Origin: Tetranychus cinnabarinus
Lineage: Eukaryota; Arthropoda; Arachnida; Trombidiformes; Tetranychidae
Direction of reading: 5' to 3'
Assembly: GCA_022266195.1 (NCBI GenBank)
Contig: WHVY01000005.1
Location: forward strand, 6,758,001-6,822,000
Length of the DNA stretch: 64,000 nucleotides
The notes below the pieces were generated by a model, which saw only the letters and a list, made by a program, of their open reading frames with translations, was not told the DNA's origin and made no database searches. A program made the position numbers and the translations under genes. Of the stretch, positions 25,001-40,000 are shown piece by piece (position 1 is the stretch's first letter; the number at the start of each line of letters is the position of its first letter).

Positions 25001-28000
25001 TTAATTGTACAGCGAAATGGTATCAAAGGAGGAAAAAAATTGTCAACTATTCAGATAAATAGGAAGTTAGATGAGCTTTGAAAGTTTATCACTTTTTTTT
25101 TGCACCAGGAAAATATTACAAAACAAAACTGTTCAACTTCCACCTACTAAACAAGGTTGATGAAAAATTGAGAAGATTCAGATTATTCTTTTGTAATGAT
25201 GGTAATGATGATTAAGGATAACTCTGTTGCCATGAATCTGTTTTTGTCTGCTTAAGGTGACCAGAAATGATACTTTTAATATTGAACAAAGCAACCAGAA
25301 AAAAGCAGACTTGAAATGCTTCCTCAAATTTTCATTTTACAAAAAAACTTGAGACTTGCATATAACCAGAAAATATTGTTAAACTAATGATTACCTTATT
25401 GTTATTAGCATCATTATTATCCTTATTAACATTAATAGCATTATAAGCCTCATGAAAAAATGGTAATAAAGGATTTGATATTGACTGAGAAAATATGCGA
25501 AAAATTCATTAATAATTGACTTTGTGGTTATTGTTGACGGAAATGTTCATGACTTTGGATTGAAAATCATTGAAAGTCTGAGTCTAAAGGGGAAAATGTA
25601 TTAGGGTGGCCGAAACAAACGAGTACGTTTTATTTGTTTTATCAAATTTGATTTAATTGTCGTATGGAGATGAATATTCGTAGTTAGCATCTCATACCAT
25701 TCATGCATTTTTTGCAATTAACAAAAATTGATTATCTCAATTAATTGCTGAGATATTTAAATTTAATTGCAAAATGGGAAAAATTTTCAGCTCCCATTGA
25801 ATAACATTGATTTTAAAAAAAAATACAGTTTATGCATAGGGTCCCCCCTTTGACCATTTTTAAAAATACAGCTCGTTTTTCATTTTTGTCTTTTTCCATT
25901 TTTTAATTAAATTTGAATATCTCAGCAATTAATTGAGATAATCAATTTTTGTTAATTGCAAAAAATGCATGAATGGTATGAGATGCTAACCCCGAATATT
26001 CATCTCCATACGACAATTAAATCAAATTTGATAAAACAAATAAAAAGTACTCGTTTGTTTCGGCCAACCTAATATTTGATAAAAATGCTAATTTGTATTG
26101 AAATTATTTCGTTTCAAAGATTCTTCAAGATTTCAATAGAATCTTGAATATTGTGATTTTACTCTTTGTTCATTTAAATGTAGTCGTTAAGGATACTTTG
26201 ATTGTCATTGGTTAATTAACTGAGTTTGAGTGTTAAGTAGAGTTAAAATTTACCAGAAAATGAACTTCCAAGTGTTGTATTGTTTTTCAGACTTGATCCA
26301 TTTGATTGTTGTTGTATCACAGATGATTCATCAGAACTGGTTGATGAAGTTGACTCACTTTTGATTGATGAATTGGATGAAGTTGATGAGATTGATGAAA
26401 AGCTCATTGGTTCATCAATAAATGATGCCTCGGATGGATATTCAAAAGTAGATGTTGCTTTATCATTGAATGTTAATGTCAACTGTAAAAGAGCAAAAAA
26501 CGAATCGTTAGTAAGTTTCATAAAATAATTCAACATAAACTGATCACTTGACTACCGATTGAATGTTCATGTTAACAGTCGAGTTCAAATTTGAGTTCAA
26601 AGTTGCATCTAAAATGGCGCATAATTCAATATTCAAAATCTATTGTCATGAATAAACATGAATTTGACGAACTTTGAGCAATATTCAGAATTGATTGATG
26701 GAAGTGATGAAAGGTGATAATCAATTTTTCCAGGTAAAATGAGTGAAACGAATGATGATGAAGCGATAGATCATCATGTAAATTTCATGTGACAATTTGC
26801 TTTGTAAACTTAATTCATTGACCTTGTTTCATTGGGTTAAATCACATGATTAACTTTAGTGATTTACTTTTTTCTGTTAATTTAAATATTGAATTATCGG
26901 GTTACAAATTGTTGGTGATAATTAATTGTTGATTAACAAAATTGGTAATAATTTGAAAATTGATTTTAACTTTTGTTTTCTCTCTCAATCATTTATCACA
27001 AGTTTAATGTGAATTTAATGGTTAGTTTGGTTTAAACAAAATTAGTCGCTAAATTGTTGATAATGTTGTTCGGTAAAACCGTTTTTGGACCTTTAACGAA
27101 CTCTACAAAACTGTGAATCAATTTAAATTAACCAAATTAAAGCGATTAATAAACGACTAGTTTAAATGTTTCACTCTGATTAACTTTGATTCATTCGCCT
27201 TCGACCTTATCAAGTGTACTTTTCAAACGCTTCAATGGATTTCATTCATTTGTCTATTTGTTTATCGTTTATAACCAGATCTAAAATTAATAAATTATTC
27301 AACAATTTATAAATTGGATAAAGGGTAAAGATGATAAAGAGCAATTTGATTGCATTTTAAATGGATAAAATTGAATCGATTTAAAGACAATTTGAAAAGT
27401 TGGAAAAGACAATTGAATGACATTGAGAAATCATTAAAACTAGATTCACATCTAATCAAGGTGAATTTAAATGATGATGATTATCAAGATATTAATATAA
27501 ATTGCAACTGTTAACTTTAAATTGTTAAATTGTCGTTGATCGTTCCAATCAAATAGACACGTTAAATTGTCGCCATTAACTTTGGGCGACGGAAAGAGTT
27601 TAAACTGACAAAAATTGTAGTTTAAATAATCAATTGGTTAGCAAAGCAATTGAGACAAAATCAAGACTTTTGTCTTTAATTGAAAATTTAGAGTCAAAAT
27701 GATTAGCCGTAATAATTATGTCATGTCTAATCACTGTTAATAGTTTAATAATCTTGAAAAGGTTTGTCTGTCTGAATAATTAGTCGAGTATATAAACTGA
27801 AAATTTGATTCATTTTTGGCCAGAAAACTTTCAACAATCAACTAACAAACAACAACCAACAAGACAACAAAACAAAGACAAAACTCGCAAAAATGATTTC
27901 ATTCAAATTGGTAAGCATCTTGACTCAAGTTTTGTGGATTTAAATTGTGACTTGACTTGTGATTTCATGTGGATATTAGTTAACTATTGTTGTATCAACT

Positions 28001-31000
28001 TGGATTTTATTTTCTGGTTCATTTCTGGTTCGTGTGTTTAACTTTTTGTTTTTTTTTCTCGTCAACAGATCCTTTGTATTGCTTTGATCGCAATGGCTTC
28101 AGCTCAAGACTATGATGGTGATAGCGGTGATTTTGACGGTGATGCTGGTGGACCTGATATGGGTGGATTCGACAGTGAGGCCGGTTTCACTGGAGGAATG
28201 AGTGGCTCATTTGGCGGTGACGCTGAGAGTGGAGCTTCCTTTGAAGGATCCCTTGGAGGTGGTGAGGCTGAAGAGTCACGGAAAGCTGCTGCTTCAGTTC
28301 CTTTAGTATACAAAATACTCGCTGCACCAAAAAACTAAACACAAATTAACTTAACTGAATCATCTCACAATCATTAGCAACTATCTTCCTACAATTAACG
28401 ATTATCACTCATTAGCATTTTAATAAGTTTATAATCTGTCATAAATCAGCTCATAATCTGTTCATAATATGTTCATTGTCAATATCTTTTTGTTTTTAAA
28501 ATGATCCTAATCTCGATTGATTAAAATCAATTTTTCCAAAAATTTATTATTGAATTAGATTTTTAAAACAAAACAATTTTTTGGTTTAAAAGGTAAAAAA
28601 TTGAAAGAAATGAATGAAGCGAAAAAACAAAAGGATTAAATGTTGAAAAGCAATGAAAAGTAATAGCTTTTCAATGAATAAATTGCAATTTAAAGGTTTT
28701 CTTTTGAAACTTTTTCTTGATTCAGTTTTACTTTGGAAATCTATTCATTTGGTTTGTTTGCTTGTTTTGCTTTTGTGAGGATAAATTTGAATACAATAAG
28801 CCGAGATTATTCATTTAAGCAAATAGTAGCTTACCTGTTGATTGGTTAGGTAACTTGATAAATTGTTACCCGGAAGAAGATGATTGATGCTAAGTAAACT
28901 GAATTATGTTGAGATGAATTTTATGGTCCAATGAAACAAATATAATATTTCAAATCGTCAAGTTTGTATTCTGATTGATGATAATAATCATGTTAATAGT
29001 GCAAGAAGGAGAAAGAAAAATGGCGAAAAGAGTTTCTCACAAATGAATGCAAATTCAACGATTCATTTGGCAAAACTTTTTCTTGATATTAATGAAAAAA
29101 AAGTGATTTTCTTGTTGCATTTCATTTCTACTGATCATCTAATTTCAATTTTGCTCAACTTGAATCGCGATGAATCAAGATAAATTTAGAAACATCAACA
29201 CATCAAAATCTGGTCTTGGCGTTAATCTTTGATGTTAAGGTAAAGTGAACAACGATCAATGACCTACCTTTTTTTAAAGGTGCAAAAAAGGATGTGGGAA
29301 ACAATCAATCAGAATTGATGAAATAATGGAATCAAGAATGTTGGTTAAGAATGGGAATGAAAAGTCTAAGAATAAACAGAAATGTGAATTTTCTCCATTT
29401 GAAACAATAACTACAATTGAAGTTGACTTTCACTTCATTAACCTGACCATCAAATGGATCACTGAAATGGTCAAACTCGATAAATAGTTGGTTTGTCAAA
29501 AGGTTAGGTAATGATCATCGAGTTAGGTTGAGCCAAAAATTGGTTTCATTTTGAAAGCAAAGTAACAATGGAAGATGAAAATGTTTTCAATTTTTTTGGA
29601 GCAACATTTTTGCAACTATCAAACATTTAATAATCATTATTTTTATTTTTATCATTATCATGAAACACACACAAACAACCCACGTTTGTAAAGGTGAGTG
29701 TTTTTTGGTTAAAAGATAATCAAACAAAAGGCTAAAGTAATCAAAGTGATTATTCAGTGGACAGTGTCTTTTCATCGACAACAATATGATAATCATGATT
29801 ACCTGAAACAAAAGTAAAAGTGCAAAAGGCAGAAAAAGAGATTCAGGGGAATAAAAGCAGAATAATCTGCCAATTCAGTTGATATCAAGTTATTGATGTG
29901 ATAAGCCAAAAGGCAAAGTCGCACAAAAAGGTTGCTCCAGCGTTTGACGCTTCATCAACATTGAAATTTGACCAACCTTAGCATTTCTAAAAGGTTAACC
30001 AGAATAAATGATATTCAACTGTTTCAACTGAATAATTGAAATACAAAATGTTGCAACAAATGTTATTCAAAGTCAATTGCTCATCAAACTAAATAGTTTA
30101 CTTGAAACTTTTATCAATTTGAGCAACAATAATCTGATGCTTTTTGAAGACAAGTTAGACTTTGAATGGAAAATGTTTGAAATAAAAAATGATCAATTTA
30201 TCAGAATCATGATTGTCAAAGTTGAAGCTGGTTCATAAGCTGTTGGATATCAGAAAATTATCCCAACTTGGAAATGAAATATCAACTTGAATCATTTGAC
30301 TAGCAAATTGTTTTAGGTTATCAATAACATACAATAACAAGTCAATGGTTTTTGCTTCTAAATGATTATCATTTTGAAGTTACTTGTTAATTGTGGCAAT
30401 TGTTGGCTAATTGTTACATCTAGTTAAATCTAAATTCACGTTCTGATAGTAAAATCATGAAATGGATTTACTTGGCAATTCAAGGATTCATCAATCAAAG
30501 GCCATTTGACTGATGTTTGGAAGCTTGTGTTAAGTTATCACAAATTAGCACTCATCATGATCAACGAGCAACTTTTAATTCTGTTTTCATCCTGTGCTCA
30601 TTTCAACCGGATAAATGATTGTTTCCACTCAAATTCAAGCTGATCATCAAGTTTGATAAGATGTCTGGTAATCCGGTGCTCAATATAATTAAAAACTTGC
30701 AACTATGAGATTTTGTTTTTCAATGCGCCAACAATCATTTGATGAATATTGATGATAATGAATTGTATTATATTATTAGAAAAGGAAATGAATTTGTTGT
30801 TTTTATAAATTACTTTACATGTAATGTATACATTTCACCTCATAATATTGCGATATTAAATGTTATTTCATGTTAAACATGATTAACTCGAAACAATAAA
30901 AATTTCCAAATATGCTGTGATAACAAATGAATTTTCATATTAACTGACTCAAAGCAGAAGTGACTCACATGATCAAGGTTTGCCTTGCAATGGTTACAAT

Positions 31001-34000
31001 TTATGGTTAAAGTAAAGATTGGAAATTTTCATTTTTCGAAATGCAAAGTTTCAGATTTAGATTGTAACAATTCAAGGTTTACGATATTTAAACAAGGATC
31101 AATAGTCAACTATCATTAACCACAAATCGTCAAACAAAAGGTCCTCACGCGGCAAACACGTAGGTGTTTAACGTGTTGATGCAAATAACCAATCAAGTGA
31201 AATGTGCATTTCAAAGGTTTGACAATGAACATCTTTTTTTGACAAAATTGTCTTTTACCTTTTGAACAAAAATCATAACCATGATAATGATTGCAAGACT
31301 CAAGTAACAGTTTTGAAGGTGAACCTTTAAGGTTTCGTAAAATGAAACCTTAAATGTTCAGATCAATAAGGATGAAGAGACTGAGTTTCATTTATGCATA
31401 TTATGATGAATAATGATGAGGATGTATGCGGATGAGGATGAGACTTGTATTAATTAACGGGTTATGATAGAGTTTCAGTGAAAAAGGATGTTGATTGTAA
31501 TGATAAGTTTGTCTCAATAAAACAGGATTCGGGTTAAAGTTGTTTACCTTTTTTTCGCTTCTCTTTCCCAGCTCTTCTTCATTTACTTTGTTTCTCTACG
31601 GAAATTATGTTAATCATGATTGTGATGAGTTTTGATGATGATGATGATAACATGATCATCATCATAATGGTGAGATGAGAGGGAACCAGAGACAAAATTA
31701 CACTTTAATCAAGGTAAATATGGGAAACTGTTGCAAGGTTAACTAAATTATATTTAAGAAGCCAATGTTAATAATGATATTACATTGAGGAATTACTTGG
31801 ATCACTGATTATTTCTCACGATCAACAATTTTGTCCATCATTTCATATTGTTGTTCAACAATTCTGGGTTAATAGCCCTTAACTTGCAACAACAGTTACA
31901 ATTAATATGTTTATTAATTATCATTAGCATGGGAAATGCAGTTGATGTGATAAAGTTAATAAAAGAAAGCAATTAAAAGGTTTCAAAAGCACAAGTTCAA
32001 CTCCATGTTAACATCTTTTTTTAACTCGTCAGTTGAACGTTGAGATTTGTCCACTGAAAGCAAATTAATTTCATGATCAAAGTGATTCAATTCAATTTTC
32101 GTAGTTAATGCAATTTGGTTCATTTGAAACTGTCATTTGGTTAACTTTGGCTGAGATAATTTAGTCAACTTCTAGCATCATTGAATTGATTTGGTTGATT
32201 AAAGTGAAATTACTTTTGAATTGCAATTAGACTGAGGTTTTGTCAAACATGGGTTGATTAGTGAAATAGTCAATACAATGGAAAAGGTGTTTTGTATAAT
32301 TGAAATCATTGAATGAAACATTTTCAACCGTTTTGGGTTAATCAAGACCTTTGAGTTTGATTCTGAGACTCTCATGATTAAATTGAATAAAATGAGTTTC
32401 CAATAAAATTGCTGTTTCGTCAAAAATGATATTATCATTTTGTTGCTGTAATTGATCGTCAACTAATTGAAATAGCTATCAGTCTGGTGATAAAAATACT
32501 TGAGAATTGATTAAATGTGTTCAACATTAGTAATATTTCCTGATTCAGTTGATTCTCCAAATAATGTTAACACAATATGAAACTTTCATCTTTCAGGTAA
32601 CAATCAATGAGGACAACGGTACAACCATTGAAACTATTCAAAAACAATAAACATTTGATTGGAAACACGCAATTAACACATTTGATGAAATTAATTTGAT
32701 TTATTGTTGGAAAGTAAAAAATGGAAAAAAAGATTTCAACTCTTCTCAATCAATGAAAATCAAAGGCAACAAATGAATTACAATCAAGATACCAATCAAG
32801 TTATATTGCATGGTTACTGTACAATTGTTAATGAAAGGATAAAAAATGAACAACTTTCATGATCAAGGTAACTGAATATTTAATGTTATTGTCAACCTGC
32901 AAATACCATCAAAGCAAGAAAAGTAAAGGAAGTGGAAACAAGGTAAGAAACTGAGTTTAGCGGTGAAATCCTTGGAAAATGGTGGAAATATTTTTCTTTA
33001 GTTTCTTCAGATTCTGAGGTCATCGAGTTAACCATAATGGTTACAATTAAAATGCAACTTTACAGTTGTTTTAAAAGAGCAACTTGCGTGATAATCAAGT
33101 TAAGGGTAAAATTTATAATTATCACAATTAACATAATAATCAAATATTGCTGCTAATTTAATACCAGATTATGTTCAATGGATTACGAGTTGTGATAAAT
33201 AGTCATGATGATGGAAGTGATTACAAAAGGAAAATTGGAATTGAAACAATGAATGAATCAATTTTAAATCATCAAAATCGTGAAACGCGATTTAGACTTA
33301 AATGAGCAATTGATTAAACTTCATCAGATTATCAATTAAAGTTAATTCAAACAATGAGCAATGAATATTTTTGCAATTGGCATAAAATGAACAGTTCATT
33401 TGATTGGAAATTTTGACAGTTGATTTGATTCTGGAATCAGCATTGATCAAAACAAACATTATTAATGATGGGAGTTTTTTTGCTTTAATTTGTTTACTTT
33501 GATGATTAAATAATTGAGTGAACTAATCGGAATAAGCAATCAATGATATCATCAAGTGTCACTCATTTGTAACAGAGATAAATTGTTTGCTTGAAAAGGA
33601 GATTTCAATTGATTCAGATAATGTGGTTGACGAACATGATGATGAAAGAGAAAGTTGAATGCGTTTTTTTTCTTGCGCCACAAAAAAGGACAACAAATGA
33701 TATTCAAGTTCAAGCAAGCCCTAAAGGGATGCAAAAAGCATGAACCGCAAAGTGAATGAAACCAGAAATGGTAAAAAAAAGATGATTGAGAAGATGAAAG
33801 ATGAAAAAAGGAAGCAACAGTCAAGTTTTGGTAATTTTTACTTTTTTGTGATATTTTTACAAATCGAGATCATCTCAGGTTCTTGTGGGATGAACTCGGC
33901 TTTAATTGAATTGTAACTGAATGATGGATTATTGTTGTGAATTTGTGTGTGAAAAATAATTTCATGTTAACACAAGTCTTTAGTGTTTTCAATCTTCAGT

Positions 34001-37000
34001 TTTCATCAGAAAATTTCAAACTATTTTAAATATTTCATGTTTTTGACCAGAGTTGGTCTTCAATATTTACTGTTGAAATGAGGTTACAATTGAAGGTTGG
34101 GAATGAAAAGTAAATTTGAAACCAAAGTCAATCTTGATTCAGTTGTGATTTTGTGACATTGAAAGAGCCAAAATCAAAGTACTTTTTGTGAAAATTATAC
34201 TCTAGCTATGATGATGATAGAGGAAAAAAGGAAATCATCGATTAACAAATTCATTGGTCTATGCAACTCTAAGAACTCGTTTTTTTGGAACATTTGGCTT
34301 TTTTGGAGAAAAACAAATTATCTTTAGTTGGTCTCTTCTTTTTCTCTGAGATTGATCAAAATTTCAGTCTGAAGTTTCGTCTTGAAAAGCTTTTTCAAAT
34401 CATTTTCAATGTGAAACATCAATTTAAAAGCAATTTTTCTCACTCCAATCAATGGGGAAATTTGTTGGCTAGTTATTAGTATTATGATTAAAGAGAAGCT
34501 CTTTTGGGTTGTTTAATTTATTCAATGAAGGAAACAAAATAGTTAGATTGAATCTGCGACTAGTTTAGAAAGGTAATATTATGTGAAACAATCAAAGGAA
34601 AGATAAAAGAAAACAAAAGACAGGTAAGGTTAGGTACCAGATGAAGAAGATGGAAAAAGATGGAGAACAGGCGAGATGAAAGAGAAGATGCAAAACCTGA
34701 TTTGTATTTTTTTTGCTGCTCAAGTGTATGGAAGTTATATAATCTCTGTTGACGTTACTCTTCAACCATAACCTTAAATCAAGAGGAAGAAGATGATGAT
34801 GATGAAGATGCAAGATATCTTAACACGCTTCATGACTTTCTTTTTCATCATCTTGATTGGACCTTCTCATTTTAACGCACTTCTTTATTTGTCTATCAAC
34901 CACCACAATCATCATCATTATCATCGTCATTCCCTCTTTGTACGGCAAAAATAATACAAAGACCATTAAGCCATTGACTGTTGATGCGAAGAAAAGTTTA
35001 ACAATAATTCATTGGAAATTCAGTCGATAAACATTATTATTACCAAACAATTATTTGTTTTAACACTGAACACAGAACAATTTGAATAGCTCAGAGAATC
35101 AACTCCATAGAAGTCAAACTTTGGTGTTAAGACGTTACTTGCTTGGGTGATTCTTGAATCTTGACTTCATTTTCACATTTTCACATTTTCAATTATCTTT
35201 TGTAATTTCAATGAAATATCACAATAACTGGAAACATTAAATTTTTCATTAAAAATGTAAGCCTGAAAAGTTGAATGGTTTCATTGAAATGGCAAGATCG
35301 AAGCCAGTGACCAAAAAGGCTTTTGGGTGAACTTGATTGTTGATTAAGTGAAACTAAAGCATTGTATTGATTAATAAATGTGTAACAATGAGATTGGTTA
35401 ATTAAGTGAAGGGTTTACAGTTGTTGGAGGCTGTTAAATAGCAATAATTTAAAGTCAATTTATAAGGTAATTTTTTGTGCAAAGCAAAGTTAATTGTAAC
35501 AGTTTTACTTGGCAACGATTTAAGACGCAACTATAAAAGGAAACGATGCATTAAACTTCCGCTTAAAACACTCCAACGAATCTTGAATTATGATTAATAT
35601 TAACTCTTTTATTGTTCAACGTTATTATTGATAAATAGCTGATTTAGGTGTAATGGTTAGAAATTTAAGTAACCATTAAACATAAAGAATAATATTGATT
35701 GCATTATTTAAGGTGTTTAATTTAAAATCACAACTCTTCATGGAATCATAATCAATAATTAAGAGACTGTAATTACTGGTTATTGGTGTTTTTTCCTGAA
35801 AATAAAACTAAAAGATTTCAATCAATTGCTATCAGTTTATTGCTTCAATTGTAATTAAAGTTATCTGGAAATTATGGAAATTTTCATTCCTAGGAAATAG
35901 CTCATGAGGTGTCAACTTACTTCTGTCATTATTTATAACAATTCGTGATTGATTCAAATTTAAGGTCAATCCTGGTTTTACAAGTTTGGTACAAGTTTGG
36001 ATTTAAATTGTTCAAGTGAACAACATGTTGGTATCAAATTAAATGGCAGGTTAAACAATTACGAGACTGATGACGGAAAAGGCAACAAAATTGATTGAAT
36101 CACATGAAAATGGTTGGCAATAATTTAATCTCAATGGTAAACCCTTTTTTACAATATTCATACAATGGTTAAGTGAAGACAATTTAAAGTTTAAAATTTG
36201 ACTTTACCTTCAATATATCATTTTTGATTTGGTAAATTTAATTTTGCAATTTTTTTCCATCTTCTTCTCTAAATTGTAACTAATCAAAGAGATCGTGATT
36301 CTTCGGTAAGATTGCCAGTAATGATTAATTTTTAAAGTTCACAGTAAACGGTGGTCTGATATGTTTCTATTCATGATTAACTTAATCACGATGAAATTTG
36401 TGAAAGGTGGTGAAAAGCAGACAACATTGGAAACCAGTGAATGGCAGAAATAAATTTCACTCCAACATTTTAAGCATCAAGATCATCTTTTTTCATCTTC
36501 TTCATCATTATCTCAGTTTTGGCTTTTCTCAGTTTCATGAGAAACTTGAGAGGTTAAAATAAATTTAATGTGAAGCTTGATTCTAGTAAATATTTATGGA
36601 AAAATGCCTTTAAGGCAATCAATTGAGCCTGATGATTTAATTTGATTGCAAGAAGAAGAAGAGAAGAAAAATTATCCTTCAATAAATGAACTCTCGATAA
36701 TAACAAAACAAATGAATAATCAAGATTCTCTATTCAGTGAAACCTGATTTTCCTCCCAATAGAAGGGCAATTATGAACATTCAATCGGTATACAAACATT
36801 AATTAAAAATGTAACTTTTGTCAGAAGATGAAAATTAATTAATATTTGAGGTTTAATTTGTTTTTTTTGTTTGCAAAAACCGGCAATGATATGATAAATG
36901 ACATACCTTTTTATTACGTTTCACGAGCAATGATCCTCCATCAATGACTACATTTTCACCCTTGAATATAATTCCACTGGGCTGAGGAACTTCAGTTGAT

Positions 37001-40000
37001 CCAGTGTAATTGAAGTCATCTTCATTATCATCTGACTTGGTTGTTGGTGGACGGACAACTGAAAAAGGTGGACTGTGGACGGCAACGTTTGCCTTGACAT
37101 TTTTACCACGAAAGTCAAAAATCATGGTTGTTCCCGCGGTTGCTGGTGATTTGGTGGTTACAGAAGACGCAGTTGGTGGAGATGTTGTTGATGAATAAGA
37201 GCGCGGCAATTTAGTCGATGATCCATTGGAAAGATTATCTTTATTGTTGCTGTTAAACGCTGCTTCTTTCGGTTTCTCATCAACTTCATTAATCCTTTTA
37301 CTGGTAACTTGATTATCAGAGTTTATTTTATTCTTATCATTACATGTTACCCTAGATGGTAACTCGCTTTGATTATAATTTATATTGTGATTTGACTGAT
37401 CCTTAATTATATTTGTGGTGGTTACACCCATTGAAGGAAATGATTTCTCATGTTTATTTGCTGCTGATTCACTTGATTCCTGAGGCAATGTTGATTTCTT
37501 GAGAGGTTTCCATCGATCTTCATGTGATTCTAATTGGATTGGTTTAATATTGGCAATTGGTTTATTTGTTAACATTGAGCTGGTTGATGTTGTTGTGGAT
37601 GTTGTTGACACTGTTGTTGATGAAGTTGCTTTTTGATCTGTGATCATTTTACCACCATTCATCACAGTTTTATCAACCTCTTTACAATCCTCTTTGTTAT
37701 TATCAAATGAAGGCGAGAAATGGCCATTAATTTGGTATTCAGTTGAAGACGAGATGATTGGACAGTCAACTGTATCACTGGCTAAATTGTCTTCAATAGA
37801 TTTCTTGGAGACACCGGATAAAGGCGAGGGTGGGATGAAAGATGATGGTGATAGTAATGGTGAAGATGAAAGTGAGGATGATCTTGAGGTTGGTGATGAT
37901 GGCTGTTCATCTGATTTGTTGATCAACTTTGGCTTTTGAGGTGAAGATGGCAATGGTTTACTTCGTACCAGATTATGCGATGAACCAGCCGCATTACCAG
38001 TTATCCTATCCTTTGATCCATTAATTGATTTGCCGTTGTTAATCTTGTTCTTGTTTGTTTCACTTGATACCAATTGTTGTTGCTTTCCCATAGGCTTTAT
38101 GGCACTCAAATAGTTATTATTGACATTCACATGATTCAATTCACCATTTAAAGGTGATTTCTTGGTGATCAGGAAAGGTGGTTTCGGAGGAAGTGCAGGA
38201 GATGTAGGTGATGAGCTAGTTGTTGAACCATTAATCAATCGATTGTTATTGCTGTTATTGTTACTGTTTACTGTCACTTTATTCACTGTGTTAGTTATTT
38301 TCTTCTCGATGCTACTTAAAACTGGTGGTTTACGACGAATGGCACTGTTAGATGATCCATAGATTCCACCCTTTCGGTAAGCTTGACCATTGCGATTATC
38401 ACTATCTTTATCATTGGGGGAACTTGAGTTACTCGAATCGTTCAGTTTTCCTGGACTTATGGCTGTTGCTGCTGTACTGGTTGGTGTAAGTGTTGCTGAT
38501 GAAGGCGACATTGGTCCAGTTAAAGGTGTTGGTGAAACTGAATTGGTTTCAAAAATTTTCTTGTAATTCTTAACAGTATCCGGTTTAGGTAATTCATCTT
38601 GGACCAGTTTCCTGGGTCCATGATTAACAAGACCATTATTATTGTTGGTATTGTTAATTGTTGCAGATGCAATATGGTTATTGGTTAATCCTGGTGCAGT
38701 TACATCACCATTCATTTTCTTGTCCGAGGCTGAAATGGCAGATAACGGTGAGTAAATCGACGCTGATTTAGCCTTACATTCACTTGACGGTAAGACATCC
38801 GCAATATTATCGTCGTCCGAGGACATTTTTTTACAATTATTGGTGACTGTATCAACAAAATCTTGTTGCTTGGTCACAAGGTGGTTGCAAACTTGAGAGA
38901 CACTGTTAACCTTGCTTGAGAAAACGTTGTTACTTGAATTAACACTGGCGGCAAGAGAAATATTATTATTAATGTTATTGTTGTTGTTGTTGGTTGATTG
39001 CCATCTCGATTGTTGATTTGAAAGTGGCGATAGCAAAGGTTCACAATTGTCAGATCCCGAGTTTGAGGTAGAGGTGGATGAAATGGTAGTATTAACAGTA
39101 GAGGCAGCAGTAGAAGTCAGGAAAGTTGAATTTAAATTTGAATTATTATTATTAACGGTATTATTAGCATTTGAATTGGTGAAAGTAGCTGATGATGATG
39201 TTGACGGTGCTGATTTACAGTTCCTTGATTCCAATAGAAGAGTTTCAACGCTTTGGGCTCTCTTCAACAGTCCATCACAATTATACCGATGATTGTGGTT
39301 ATGGTAGATAGATGAATGTTGATTTAAATGATGGTAATGATTACCTTTAATTGGTTGTTGCTCGTATTTCCTATAGCTTCTCACTGATGATGATGATGAT
39401 GATGTAAAACCATTTGGCGTCCGGGATGCTGTCAGGCAACCGTTGTTTCGATATTCTCCATGTAAAAGTTTCTCTGTTGAAGCAGTTGAAGTTACTGATT
39501 GAAATAACTTTCCATTAATCAAACCTCTGTTATTATTACTAATCACAACAGCAGCAGCACCACCACTACAATTGATATCGACATCATTAACAACACCATA
39601 TTGGTTGTTACCTTTGGTATGATTAGATTGTTTAGAACAATGGTGAGAATTATGATTATTATTGTTGATATTTTGTTGCTGGTGATATTTAACATAAGTT
39701 GGACCTTTACGAATACCAAAATTGGATCCTTTACAAGTATGGTACAAAGGCGACGATGAAGGTGAATCTCTGTCGGCAAGGTTTTCCAAACTTGAACATC
39801 TTTTTACTACAGATCTATAGCCATTATTGCGAGATGTTTGGAGACTGTATTGCAAAAATTTGGACCTTAGTTTGTCAACAATACCGGGTCCATATTGAAG
39901 TTCATCGCCATGTGTATCATCGTTAGAACCAGATGGTGATGGTATGGCTCCTGATGATTCTGTTGTATTGCTTCCACTTGAATTTGATTCCAATGAGTAG

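Noticed and set aside
26280..26528. Acidic Asp/Glu-rich plus-strand frame of 82 codons
   Set aside because: It is the reverse of the Ser-rich second exon of the taperin-like gene, which has matching splice sites and phase; the plus frame has neither.
28110..28313. Pro/Ser-rich minus-strand frame of 67 codons
   Set aside because: It is the antisense shadow of the Gly/Asp-rich secreted protein gene, which has a signal peptide, an intron and a TATA box.
34790..34950. GAT/CAT repeat clusters as a possible CRISPR-like or functional array
   Set aside because: They are simple trinucleotide microsatellites without unique spacers, seen all over the window; the organism is eukaryotic.
36853..36906. 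C-terminus VCHLSYHCRFLQTKKTN for the large protein
   Set aside because: This is read-through of a GTATGT donor; splicing to 26482 restores a motif-consistent continuation.
37010..39926. Several plus-strand Val/Leu-rich frames
   Set aside because: They mirror Asn/Thr/Ser codons of the 1517-codon exon on the other strand and show no start context or domains.
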